Shown: positions 23,726 to 35,845 of the stretch, in pieces
Numbering within the stretch: the first letter of the stretch is position 1
Layout of the letters: each line of letters begins with the position of its first letter
DNA from: Chamaecyparis obtusa
Taxonomy: Eukaryota; Streptophyta; Pinopsida; Cupressales; Cupressaceae
Length of the DNA stretch: 64,000 nucleotides
Reading direction: 5' to 3'
Assembly: GCA_027943335.1 (NCBI GenBank)
Contig: BSBK01008833.1
Location: 421,416 to 485,415 of the forward strand
Made by a program: the position numbers and the translations under genes
Notes under the pieces: model-generated
Told to the model about the DNA's origin: nothing
The model's input: the letters and a program-made list of their open reading frames with translations, nothing else
Database searches by the model: none

Positions 23726-24496
23726 ACCTTGCTTTTCATTTTGATTATGTTAATGAGATACTTGGACTCATTCAATTTACTGTTATGATATGATGGACAT
23801 GTTAGATTATACATTTTGTTGACTCTGTATGTGGATCCATGATTAGTGGATTTGGATTTGATCATGTTAGACTTTATTATTATCTTCATGCTTTGAGAAC
23901 CTGATGAGTATCTTATGGATGATCTTGATTTCAATTGAACTATGAATTGAATTATGAATTATATATGCAATTGAAGTATGAATTGAGTTATGAAAATGAA
24001 AATTGAATTTATTTGATGTGATTATTGAATCCTATATGATTACATGTAGACAATTGAATTATGACATTTCATTCTATGTGATTGAATGTTCAATTGAATT
24101 GTGTAATATCATTATTTGTTGTGTGATTTCATGTATGCAATTGAGTTATGAATAATGTGTGGATATTACATCTTATATGTTTATATGTGATGGTTTTCTT
24201 CCTTGAATTACTGATGCTCAATTAAGGTTTTTGCAGGTGGAAGGACCATGGAAATATTCAGGGAAACCACATTAAATGTATGTGCTAACAGTAAAGCCAA
24301 GGCCATGTCTATTGAAGAGACCAGGACCTCATTGTGAAGTGTTTATTTTGTAACCATAATGTGAATGTATGTGTAGGAATGTTAAGTGTTGTAATATTAT
24401 AGACATACCTTAATTGTGATATTAATTATGTGAGTGTCACTTGACACTAGATTTATATGTTAACTAAGGTATCTCATGTGGTTGGAATGTGAGAGC
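23726..24496 (+). other. element B non-coding stretch with AATTGAATTATGAATT repeats
   Basis: No gene. Between about 23930 and 24160 a loose repeat of ATTGAA/TTATGAATT phrases recurs. It ends at the insertion point of copia C. Confidence 0.5.
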
Positions 24497-25656
24497 TATT
24501 AGGAATGAATGAAAAGTGTTTTGGGAGTCATTCTGTAGCAGTTGTTGTTGCATTCATGACTTGGATTGTCATTGATGTCAACACAGTGATATTCTGGATA
24601 TTAGCAGGAAAGAAGGTACAATTTTGTTTTGCACACATGTTTTATTGTAGATTGGATTTTACATAGTTGATGGTATGTTCTTTGGTGTGTTATTAACCTA
24701 TGGTTAATAGTGCAAAAAGAAATTCATTCATTTGTAAGAGTTATGAGCATTTTGGTAAAAGCAGTGTTTAGACAGTGTTTCTGTGTAGCGATGTTCGGAA
24801 ATCGGAGGATATCTCTTAGCTAGGATGGAATCTAATTTTATATAGTTAAAGGGATGTTGGAGACTCATTAATGATGATGTGGTTCATAGTGAAAACTTTG
24901 AGGACATGTTTGGAGAAAGTTATAGTAATTGGAAGCCGACAGTTTTATGTGAATTCTGTGTGTAGCGTGTAGAATTTATTATTTTGTAATTGAGGACTGA
25001 CTCATTTGTAATTATTTGAGTTTGGTATATAAGAAGGAATTTTTTCCTTATTTTAATGTGTACTAAAAAATATTGTGATGCGAATATATGCATGTAAGAG
25101 AAGAAAAGAGCTAATTCCGTGATGAAGGAAGACTTGTGAGTACAGAGATCTGGATTTGTGATCTTGTGTAGCAGAGAGTGCAGTTTTGGCATAGTGTGAA
25201 GGAGGTAATATATTTCATATTATTCTATTGAATAATTCTAAGATCTTTGGACAATGGGTTCAAAGATCTTGCCTTGAAGCTGTTTGGGCAGTGGGTCCTT
25301 CTGTCTTCCATAAACTCTTAACCGAGTTAGAATCTTTTAACAGGGATTCAAAATCTTCTAACATGGATTTATATGTACTGATTGTATTTTATAAGACTCC
25401 TAACAGGGTCCATCCTCTAACAAGGAACTTTCATATAAGTGCATCATTTTGTGGGCATCATTCCCATCGGGGTTTACTCTTTTCAAGAGGTTCCCTAGTT
25501 AACATATCTTGTGTTATTGTGCAGTTATGTATGATTATCTTTCTATGGTTGATCAGTACATTGATTATATTGTTTAAAGTTGTTGAATGGATAAATTATC
25601 AAATAACTGATTCACCCCCCCCTCTCAGTTATCTTGGGGATCTTTACTTTCTAACA
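24497..25656 (+). repeat. 5' LTR of copia C
   Basis: Starts TATTAGGAATG and ends TTTCTAACA. The 3' end holds the CCCCTCTCAGTTATCTTGGGG motif region shared with element D and, in part, with B and E. Confidence 0.93.
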
Positions 25657-25658
25657 AT

Positions 25659-25670
25659 TGGTATCAGAGC
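25659..25670 (+). other. primer-binding site of copia C (initiator Met-tRNA)
   Basis: TGGTATCAGAGC two bases after the 5' LTR, complementary to the 3' end of plant initiator Met-tRNA. Confidence 0.93.
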
Positions 25671-25712
25671 AACAGGTCCTTGAAAGAAAAGTTTAACAAC
25701 TTAAGGAGATCC

Positions 25713-28700
25713 ATGGTGAATTTCAGAAAAGAAAGCCCTAAGTTTGATGGAGTAAATTTTGATAGCTGGAAATAAAAGATGAAGACACATCTATTGTGTT
25801 TAGGACCAAGTTATTGGTTGATTACAAAGAATGAGAAGACTATCATTGAGGAAGGCAATCTAGAGGTAGGAACTAAAGATGAACTAGATCTATTCATGTG
25901 TAACATACTTGCAAGAGAAGCACTTTTGTCAGCACTACCAGAGAATGAATATAGTTAGGTAAGATGTTTGAAAACATCTCATGCAATTTGGAAAGCTTTA
26001 CATTCTACTTTTGAAGGTGATGAACATGCAAAGAAGGCTAGATTACATAATTGGATTTGTGCATTTGAAGATATCAGAATGATGGAAGATGAATCTATTA
26101 GAAGCTATATTGGTAGGATGTCTGAGATTGTGATAGGAATAAAGTCTTGTGGAGGTGATAAGATAGAGAATGAAGTGATATGGAAAATTCTAAGAAATTT
26201 GACACTAGTATTCAAGTAGACAACGTAGATGATTGAACAAGTGATACCTTGTACATCAAACTTTTCAAGAGAGACTCTTCTTGGAAGATTAGAAACAACA
26301 AAAATGAACTTGAGATTATCAGGAGAGCTACCTAGAATGGAAAAAACATTCAGTGCTCTTAGCATCAGACCTACAAGAAATACTAGTGTGAATGGAGATT
26401 ATGCCAGTAGTAGGAAATCTGAGGAAGATAAGAAGATTGAAGAAGGTATTTCATTACTTGTAAAAAGAGAACCAAATGGTAAGAAAATCTTTAAATGTTG
26501 GACTTGTCAAGAATATGGTCATTTTGCATCTAAATGTCCTAAAAGAGTTAAGAAGTATAGAAGCAACTTTAAACCTAGGAGATCTAAAGAATGTTATTAT
26601 GCAAATGATGAAGATTTTGAAGCAGGAATTGAAAAGCATTTAAGTGACAGTGATAATGACAAATTTGAGGAAATAGGATTTGTAGCAATTAAAGAAGAAA
26701 GTTCTGAATCTGATAAAAGGGAAGAAAAAGCATTAGTTTCACAAGTTGAAAAGAAATCTGATTGGATTATAGACAGTGGTTGTTCACATCATATGACTGG
26801 AGATAAAAGAAAGTTTGTTAAGTTAGATAATTATGATGGAGGAATTGTTAGAGTTGGTAACAATGCACCTTATTTGATTAAGGGTATAGGATCTATTACT
26901 CTTGATGGAAAGACTAACACTGATGATGTTTACTTTATTGATGGACTAAGACATAATCTACTAAGCGTTGGACAATTGGCTGATAAGGGTTATCAAGTTT
27001 GGTTTTCTGAAAATACTTGTGTGATAATAGATAAAGATGGAAATCTGATTGGAAAAGGATCCAAAACTAGAGGTAATGTATTTCAGTTGAATCCCACTAA
27101 GATGACATGTTTGATAACTAGGATTGATGATAGTTGGTTATGGCATAAAAGGTTTTGTCATATAAACTTTGATAATATTGTCAAGGTGAGCACTACACAT
27201 GCGGTAAGAGATTTACCTAGAATTATGAAACCTACTAACATGATTTGAAAAAAATGTATGATGGCAAAGTAGAAAAGGAGTTCATTTCCCAATAAGAAGT
27301 TCACTTCAGTAGAGAAGTTGGAGATTGTTCATACAGACTTGAGTGGTCCTACTAGGACTAGAGGATTCTATGGTGAAAGGTATTTTATGATTCCTATTGA
27401 TGATTTTACAAGAATGATGTGGATTGCATTTTTGAAAGAAAAATCTAAAGCATTTGATAAATTTAAGATCATGAACAGAAAAATTGAGAATGAATCTGGA
27501 ATGAAGATTAAGTTTCTAAGATCTGATAGAGGTGGTGAATTTACATCTAGAGAGTTTAACACTTTTTGTGAAATGAATGGTATTAAGAGACAACTTTCAG
27601 CCCCTAGAACACCAGAACAAAATGGTATTGCAGAGAGAAGGAACAGGTCAATAACTGAAGTAGCAAGAGCTATGTTGTTTGAAAATGATTTGGCTAAAAC
27701 TTTTTTGAGAGAAGTAGTGAACACAACAGTATACACTATGAACAGAGTACAAATCAGAGCAGATACAAACAAGACACCTTATGAATTATGGTTTGGACAT
27801 ACACCCTCAGTTAAGTATTTTAGAATTTTTGGAAGTAAATGTTATATTAAGAGAGATGATGATATAGGAAAGTTTGATCCTAGAAGTGATGAAGGTATAT
27901 TTCTTGGATATTCTTTAAAAAGCAAAGCATATAGATGTTATAACAAAAGAACCAAGACTATTGTTGAAAGTGCAAATGTAAAAGTTGATGAGAAGTTTAA
28001 AATTCAGGAAAGAATGCTTGATTATGAATCTGATGGAGAAGCACAACCTCAGCCTAATATTGAAAATGCAGAATTATTTTTTGAAACTAACAGTGATTTG
28101 CTGAATGAAAGTCATACTGAAGAAGACAAAGAAGAAAACATAGAAGAAAATAGAGAAGAAAGAAGAGAAGAATCTACAGTTGGAACAAGATCAGTAACTA
28201 TGACACCTAACAGGTATACTTCAAGACATCACCCTGTTGAGAAAGTTATTGGAAGTTTAGATAGAGGAGTTTTGACTTGGAATAAGGTACATTTATGTTT
28301 GATTTCTCAAATTGAACCTAACACTACTAATGAAGCTTGTGAAGATGAACATTGGATTAATGCTATGAAAGAAGAACTAGAGTAGATTGAAAGAAACAAG
28401 ACATGGGAATTGGTCCCTAGACCTGAAAACAAGAATGTGATTGGAACAAAGTGGGTATTCAAGAACAAGATGAATGAACAAGGAGAAGTGATGAGAAACA
28501 AAGCAAGATTGGTATGTAAAGGATATTCACAACAAGAAGGAATTGACTATGAAGAAACTTTTGCACCTGTGGCCAGACTTGAAGCAGTGAGAATGTTTTT
28601 AGCATATGCAACTTACAAGAAATTCAAAGTGTATCAAATGGATGTGAAGTCAACATTTTTGAATGGTGAGTTGGAAGAAGAAGTCTACATTGAGAAACCT

Positions 28701-29852
28701 GAAGGTTTTCCTTTGACACAAGAAGGAGATATGGTATGTAAGTTAAAGAAAGCTTTATATGGATTAAAACAAGCACCTAGAACCTGGTATGCAAGATTGG
28801 ATAAGTATTTATTGAAATTAGGATTTATAAAAAGAATAGTAGATAGTAATTTATACACAAAAGAAATTGAGAATGGTTTGTTGGTTATAGTTATATTTGT
28901 TGATGATATCATCTTTGGAGGAGAAGATGAAGCTAGTGACAAATTTGCAGATGAAATAAAGACTGAAATTGAGATGAGCATGATTGGAGAAATGAAATAT
29001 TTTTTAGGATTACAAATAACACAAAGAAAGGAAGGTATATTTGTAAGTTAGAATAAGTATTTAAATGAATTATTGAAAAGATTTGGAATGGAAGATTCTA
29101 AACCTATTGGAACACCTATGGTAACCAAACATAAGTTATCTAGCAAAGATGAGACACCAGCAGTTGAGCATAAAAAGTACAAATCTATGATTGGAGGATT
29201 GCAGTACTTGACACATACAAGACCTGATATAGCACATTCTGTAGGGATTGTAGCAAGATTTCAAGCAGAACCTAGAGAATCACATTATGTAGCAGTAAAG
29301 AGGATACTGAGATATCTGAAAGGAACAATGGATTATGGATTATGGTATGAGAATTCTGATGATTTTACCTTATGTGCCTATACTGATGCAGATTGGGGAG
29401 GCAGCGTTGATGAAAAAAAAAGCACCAGTGGTGGAGCCTTTTTTCTTGGAGGAAAATTGGTCTCTTGGCTAAGTAAGAAGTAGAATTGTACTTCACAAAG
29501 TATAGCAGAAGTAGAATATGTTGCAGCAGCAAGTAATTGTAATCAGATTATTTGGATGAAGCAGATGTTGAAAGATATTGGAATAAAGTTTGATGAGCCT
29601 ATTGTTATACATTGTGACAACACCAGTATAGTGAGTATGTCAAAAAATCCTATTTTACATTCTAAGACTAAACATATTGAGATCAAGTATCATGTTGTAA
29701 GAGAGAAACTTGCAGAAAAAGAAGTAAGATTGGAGTACATAAGTACAAAGGAGCAGATAGCAGATATATTTACAAAGTCTTTACCTAAGGATACATTTGT
29801 GTATCTGAGAGGTATGCTTGGGGTTATGCCCCAACCTATTTTTGAGAATTGA
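25713..29852 (+). pseudogene. copia C gag-pol polyprotein, interrupted
   Basis: ATG 25713 (MVNF). Gag includes FDGVNFDSW and LHSTFEGDEHAKKARL, then a CCHC knuckle CWTCQEYGHFASKC (26495). Protease DSGCSHHMT (26772). Integrase zinc region HKRFCHINF, core HTDLSGP (27332), RSDRGGEFTS, NGIAERRNRS. Reverse transcriptase [17 protein letters not shown] (28500), FVDDIIFGG (28900). RNase H DADWGGS (29390), then KHIEIKYHVVREK. Catalytic motifs are intact, but about nine stops interrupt it, including TAG at 27270, 28383, 29049 and 29481; the copy in D has a sense codon at each of these. Domain order PR-IN-RT-RH defines copia. Confidence 0.96.
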
Positions 29853-30181
29853 TGTAGATGGTTGCGTCCATCCAGTGGTATATGAGCCCTATCTTTCTTC
29901 TGGATTGGATGTTGGAACTTCCTCTATGGGGGAGTTTATGAGCTGAGTCATGAGGACTCTTGTTATTGTATTTTTCTGAAAAGTGTCTTTTGACATTAAG
30001 TTTTTGTTGACTTAGTGATAGAATTTCTATCATTGATGTCAATGGGGGAGAGATACACATGAAAAAAATTATGGATTGTATAGGAAAATGAAGTAAGATT
30101 TGATTTGATATTTTGCAGTGATGTTGCAGTATTGGATTTTTGGAACATTGGATGTTTTTCATCTATGTTGCCATCAATGCC

Positions 30182-30193
30182 AATCGGGGAGAT
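30182..30193 (+). other. polypurine tract of copia C
   Basis: AATCGGGGAGAT immediately before the 3' LTR. The equivalent in D reads AATGGGGGAGAT, so this copy carries one change. Confidence 0.8.
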
Positions 30194-31356
30194 TGTTAGG
30201 AATGAATGCAAAGTGTTTTGGCAGTCATTCTGTAGCATTTGTTGTTTCATTCATGACTTGGATTGTCATTGATGTCAACACAGTGATATTTTGGATATTA
30301 GTAGGAAAGTAGGTACAATTTTGTTTTGTGCACATGTTTTATTGTAGATTGGATTTTGTACAGTTGATGGTATGTTCTTTGGTGTGTTATTAACCTATGG
30401 TTAACAGTGCAAAAAGAAATTCATTCATTTGTAAGAGTTATGAGTATTTTGGTAAAAGCAGTGTTTAGACAGTGTTTCTGTGTAGCGATGTTCAGAAATC
30501 AGAGGATATCTCTTAGATGGGATGGAATCTGATTTTGCACAGTTAAACGGATGTTGGAGACTCATTAATGATGATGTGGTTCATAGTGCAAACTTCAAGG
30601 ACATGTTTGGAGAAAGTTACAGTAACTGGAAGCCGACAGTTTTATGTGAATTCTATGTGTAGTGTGTAGAATTTATTATTTTGTAATTGAGGACCGACTC
30701 ATTTGTAATTATTTGAGCTTGGTATATAAGAAGGAATGTTTTCCTTATTGTAATGTGTACTGAAAAATATTGTGATTCGAATATATGCATGAAGAGAATA
30801 AAAGAGCTAATTCTATGATGTTGGAAGACTTGTGAGTACAGAGATCTGGATTTGTGATCTTGTGTAGCAGAGAGTGCAGTTTTAGCACAGTGTGAAGGAG
30901 GTAATATATTTCATATTATTCTATTGAATAATTCTAAGATCTTTTGGATAGTGGGTTCAGAGATCTTGCCTTGAAGTTGTTTGGGCAGTGGGTCATTCTG
31001 TCTTCCATAAACTCTTAACCAAGTTAGAATCTTTTAACAGGGATTCAAAAACTCCTAACAGGGATTTATATGTACTGAATGTATTTCATAAGACTCCTAA
31101 CAGGTTGCATCCTCTAACAAGGAACTTTCATATTAGTGCATCATTTTGTAGGCATCATTCCCACCGGGGTTTACTCTTTTCAAGAGGTTCCCTAGTTAAC
31201 ATATCTTGTGTTATTGTGCAATTGTGTATGATTATCTTTCTATGGTTGATCAGTACATTGATTATATTGTTTAAAGCTGTTGAATGGATAAATTATCAGA
31301 TAACTGATTCACCCCCCCCCCCTCTCAGTTATCTTGGGGATCTTTACTTTCTAACA
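30194..31356 (+). repeat. 3' LTR of copia C
   Basis: Starts TGTTAGGAATG and ends TTTCTAACA; collinear with the 5' LTR. Confidence 0.95.
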
Positions 31357-31361
31357 AGTGC

Positions 31362-34300
31362 AAGTTCTAGAAGCTTCCTTGGGGGGGAATTCAAAGTGCA
31401 TCCACTTGTCATAGGACCCCAAAGTGAAGTCCTATCTTAATTTTTCGTGCATACACTGAACCATGATTTTTGGAGGATTAAATGGGACCCTAGGGGGTGG
31501 TTTCATGCATTTTGAGGTAGCCCATTCCTTGTACCCAGGGGTTAGGGGTATTTTTAGCATGGGAGAAGCCATATATTGACTTTTTGTCCCCTCTAATAGT
31601 GCTAATTTAACCTTGAACGAAATTCCAATTTGTGGTATGCCCCAAGATATTTTTGACCCCTTACCTTTCTTAGAGAAGTGCTAGGTCACCACTTGGTAGG
31701 ACCATCTTTATGAGGTTTGTGGGGGTAGGTTTAGAGGCCCTTTTTAGAGGAATTTTGGGGAAGGATGGGGGTTGCTCACCATTCTCTATCTTAGGAGAGT
31801 ACAAAAGTTAGAGGACGAAAAAATCTTAGAGATTTGGATAAGGGCTCAAAACTCCTTCAATTAGCATTTGGACTTGAGGTAGGAATTTTTTCTCTCATTT
31901 TTGTTGTAGTAGATTGTATGTGTTGTGCATTTGTTCTTTGGCTCCCCATGGTTGGTCATGGAGGAAGCTTGCATTGCTTATTTGTTGTGTTTTAGCTCCC
32001 CATGGTTGGTCATGGTGAGAGCAAGAATGCATTGTGTTTTTCTTGTAATTGGATTTGGGGTTGTTTACTCTTGGATTCACTCACCCTTGGGAGGGAAGAG
32101 CAATCAAGAGGGGGTGTGGGAAATGGAGGAAACTCCATGTGTAGAGTCTCCTCCATGTGTGGGGAAGGATGAAGCTTGGGTGAGTGATTTTCCCCAAGTA
32201 ACCTTTCATTTAGCCCATGAGGCATTGGGGGTATAAGGAGGGAAGATTGGCCATGTGAGCCTTGTTATGAAATTGTGATATTTGGGTCCATGTGTGGCCT
32301 TGTTTATGATTATGCAATGGTTGTCTCCATGGCTTGTCCACCCACACCCCACAAAAGGAGTTCATGGAATTCCTTAGTTACACCCTTGAGGGAATTTTGG
32401 GTTTTTGCAATTGTATGTTTCTTGTGAGTGTTTGTATATGAGTGTATGTATCCCATTTGATGTGGTTTCCCCAAGCTCGAGGGTGGCCTCATGAGAGGCC
32501 TAGGATGGGAGGTGAGCTTCCCATGGTCTTTCCTTTGCCTTGTTGCTTGTAGATTTGTGGAAGCTCAATGAAGGTGCTATCTTGGAGGTTTCTTCTTTTG
32601 GGTGGTTGTGTGAAGACAACCCTATCATTCCTTTGTGAATCTCTTTGTATTTAGACTTATCTTTTGATGTAAGAGATATTGTAATGCCTTTTCTTTGGGC
32701 CATTGTGAAGATGAAATGGAGAGAAGACTGTTATCTTCTTGAACCCTCATTTTGTGACATTATCCATTTGCCTTGCCTTGTTGTAACTATGAAGTCTTAA
32801 CTTTATTTGATGTATATGTAAATGTATTGAAGTTGTTTTCATAATGTATATGATGAATCCTTGCATACATAATTAAAATCCTCTATCTCTCACTATAGTT
32901 GAAGTTATTCTTCCTTTGCAAATGTATTGGAGTAAAAGATGTGGAATACTTGAAATGCATTATCCTTTCTATTTGAAGTTGCAATGAAAATGATGTAATG
33001 GTATGATCAATTTTATCTTACTCCTTTGAGAGAAAAAAAAAGATAATATATGATGTGTTCTTGGTTATTCCAAAGAGAAGAAAGTTACCAATTCAATGTA
33101 GATATTTTATAGAGTTTATTGTATGCTTTTGATTAAAGAATTGCAAACTAAAAAAAATAAAAATTTCTACCTCTCTCTACCTCTTCAAATTTGAAATTGA
33201 TAACTTGTTATTTCATATTGTTGTAGAAACAATAAAATTTAGTTATGTAATTTGAGCAAATTCCTATCACTATATTTCATTCAATAAGAGAACTAATTAT
33301 TTCAATTTGATAGATAGGTATATCACCTTAGGCATGCAATTTAGAAAACAAAAGAATAAAACATGTAGAAATAAAACCAATAATGTACATGGAGAAATAA
33401 AATTGATAGCAAACTAAGTCATGGGAAATATAGACCTACAGATCTCTCGATTTTGTATGGGAAATAAATCTCATACAAAATCCATACCACAGTCATTATA
33501 AAACTATATAATATAACCACTATTTTTTTCCTTATTAATAAAATAATTATTATATACTTCTCCCTCATGACTTCACCAAAAAAAATGGCGCAGCATATTA
33601 TAGCCTTACCTTGCAATAACTATTTTGGTCTGCATTTGTAATAAATCCCTGACTAGCTTATGTCATGTTGAATAAACTAATGTGCAGCATGGGATAAAGA
33701 CTAGCATGGTTTGAATTGAGGTGGGTCCACAACCCATGCCCTCTTCAAAGTGCGCCAGTACCCATGTTGACTTCATCTTATCCTTTGGCATGCATTAGTT
33801 TTTTGGTTTGAAATATTTACTTTAGCTTTGAACTAAGCTTGGAGTTCGGTGGGCCATCTAGACTAGCGCCCTTTTTGAATGCTATCCCATCTCCTCCCTT
33901 AAATGGCGCACCCATGGGCTGACTTGGCATTAGTTTTTTTTTTTCCAAACAAATATGTTATATCTTTCCCTTTGGTACTTGGACTGACAGGAGAGTCTTG
34001 TCATATTTCCCATTGGCAAGAAAGTCTTCATGATGTTGACTCTCTTCCTTGGGGCACGTGGATGGAGGGAGAGTACTAGGAGGCTAGGGTGTTAGATAGG
34101 GAGTAGCTTAGGTTATTTAGGTAGTTTAGTTTATTGGTAAGTTAGTTTAGGTTGTTAGTTAATTATGTTATTTTGAATTAATGTCTTGTTAATTCCATAG
34201 ATAGTTATTATTATTCACTTTGCTATATTTTTTTATTTATTATTTGTTCAATATTATTAATTAAATAGTACGTATATATTATAAATTAATATATTATAAT

Positions 34301-34770
34301 TTATTAATTAATTAATAACTATATTAATTAATTAATATATTATGATTATTAATTAATTATATATATAATATTTAATTATAATCATTAATTAAATATCATT
34401 AATTAATATTTTATAATTTATTAATTAATTAATAAATATATTAATTAATTAATAATTTATAATTATTAATTGAATTAATTCATGTTTATCTAATTTTGGT
34501 TATTTGTTTAATTGATTAATAATTGACTATCTAATTATAATAATCTTTGTGACGTTTAATTTATATATATAGAAAATATTTAATCTATATATAAGAACAT
34601 CATTTAATAAATACCCTAGGAGTATTCTTTACTCCTTGATAACCTCTATGATTAATAGATTATCGTTCAACAAATTGATCGTTAAGATGATTTAACGAAA
34701 TCTTTTTATATTGAATTTCAACTAGCATCCTATGGAAAAACAACTTTGTAGAGGTTATGACCTCCTGTCT
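31362..34770. other. unassigned part of element B or a further degraded insertion
   Basis: 3.4 kb without a convincing gene. 31362-32900 is comparatively GC-rich with G-rich runs and a 20-bp direct repeat CTCCCCATGGTTGGTCATGG near 31941 and 31997; it resembles LTR or leader sequence of an unrelated element. 33000-34740 is AT-rich, with TTAATTAATTAA blocks at 34250-34480. I could not find paired LTR edges or target duplications here. Confidence 0.4.
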
Positions 34771-34929
34771 CTTTGAGACTTTGTCATAGACACCATTTAA
34801 CCCGCATCACAAAACTTGGAAACTATTATCCCTCTAAAAAAAAATTTTGTTGGTTGTGTTTTGGCCTGAACTTTTGGGCATTACAATATGGACTCCTAAG
34901 TAGAAAACATAGTGAAAGCCTTATCAACC

Positions 34930-35289
34930 GAAGAGACAAGGTAACTCTTATGTTTGAGATTATAATACATGGAATAACTATGTTGTATGTGGTTGGTATG
35001 GGCATATTGCAGAAAATTGTTATAGAAAAAGTCAGATTGGACAATCAAGAAGCTGGACAAGCACTAGAATGACTTGTATACACTGTCGTAGGGTTGGTCA
35101 TTTAAGAAAGAACTACAGAGACCGAGCACCAGATGAAAACCATATATTTGAGAGTGGATATACTATTGTAGATATCATGAAGTTAAGGAACACTATGTGG
35201 AAGAAGGCGTCTAATGAGAATGCTGAGTCAAGTAACACTATTGGTGAAACCTCGTCCACTAGATTGGGTGACATCGGTACCTCCACTTA
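34930..35289 (+). pseudogene. second gag-like zinc-knuckle fragment in element B
   Basis: One frame gives VVCGWYGHIAENC followed by CIHCRRVGHLRKNY. These are two CCHC knuckles that have each lost a Cys by TG-to-TA changes (first Cys to Tyr, last Cys to Tyr), then KNYRDRAPDENHIFES and a Ser/Thr-rich tail. The frame upstream is shifted. It may belong to B's original gag or to another element buried between 31362 and here. Confidence 0.5.
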
Positions 35290-35636
35290 AGGTGACAAAG
35301 GTATGTATGGAACTGACATTTCAAAATGATCAAATTTTACATACAGTTCCTTATATATGGTGTACAAATACCAAATTTGCGTAAATAAAGATGCACTATG
35401 GTTTATGTGTTATGAGCTAACAATGTTATATAGTCGGTAAAAGAGAGATCGAGAATTGGTTACCCGTCGGTAATCACTATACAAGGTTAACCGGACAATA
35501 GTGCAAATTGACGAAGAAATCCTATGTTAACCTAGCAGATAAAATTGTAGACATCACCGAGCTGACAGTTATTTCATACAAAAAGTTAGATCACACATTT
35601 AATGCATGAAAGTTTGAGCGGGAATATTGAAAAGTC

Positions 35637-35644
35637 TATAAATA
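35637..35644 (+). promoter_or_regulatory. possible internal TATA box before the additional ORF
   Basis: TATAAATA, 202 bp upstream of the ATG at 35846, in non-coding sequence inside element B. It could start a separate transcript for the downstream ORF. Chance occurrence in AT-rich DNA is the alternative. Confidence 0.3.
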
Positions 35645-35845
35645 CATGGGAAATAGAGTTCATTGTTACATTGCGATTTTGAAGAATGAAGATTTCACAG
35701 AGAAGAGTTCGAGCTAAAGATTTTTTTAGAAATATTCAAAGCTACTGTAGGTCAAACTAACAAAATTCTTCAACAATTCCAAGTAAGTTCATTTGCTACC
35801 AAACACTTGTTATCCTACTGCTTGCCAAAACCCTAGAATCGATTT

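Larger units (their letters stand above)
24497..31356 (+). mobile_element. Ty1/copia element C
   Basis: 5' LTR 24497-25656 (1160 bp), 3' LTR 30194-31356 (1163 bp), roughly 95% identical by eye. The primer-binding site TGGTATCAGAGC is at 25659-25670 and the purine tract ends at 30193. Flanks AGAGC (24492-24496) and AGTGC (31357-31361) are a target duplication with one mismatch. The 5' LTR starts TA instead of TG. Full length 6.86 kb with a single gag-pol reading frame in copia order. It is the same family as element D. Confidence 0.95.

Noticed and set aside
31895..32236. Overlapping open frames of 60-100 codons on both strands
   Set aside because: Short, no domain, composition bias from G-rich sequence; overlapping frames on both strands argue against coding.
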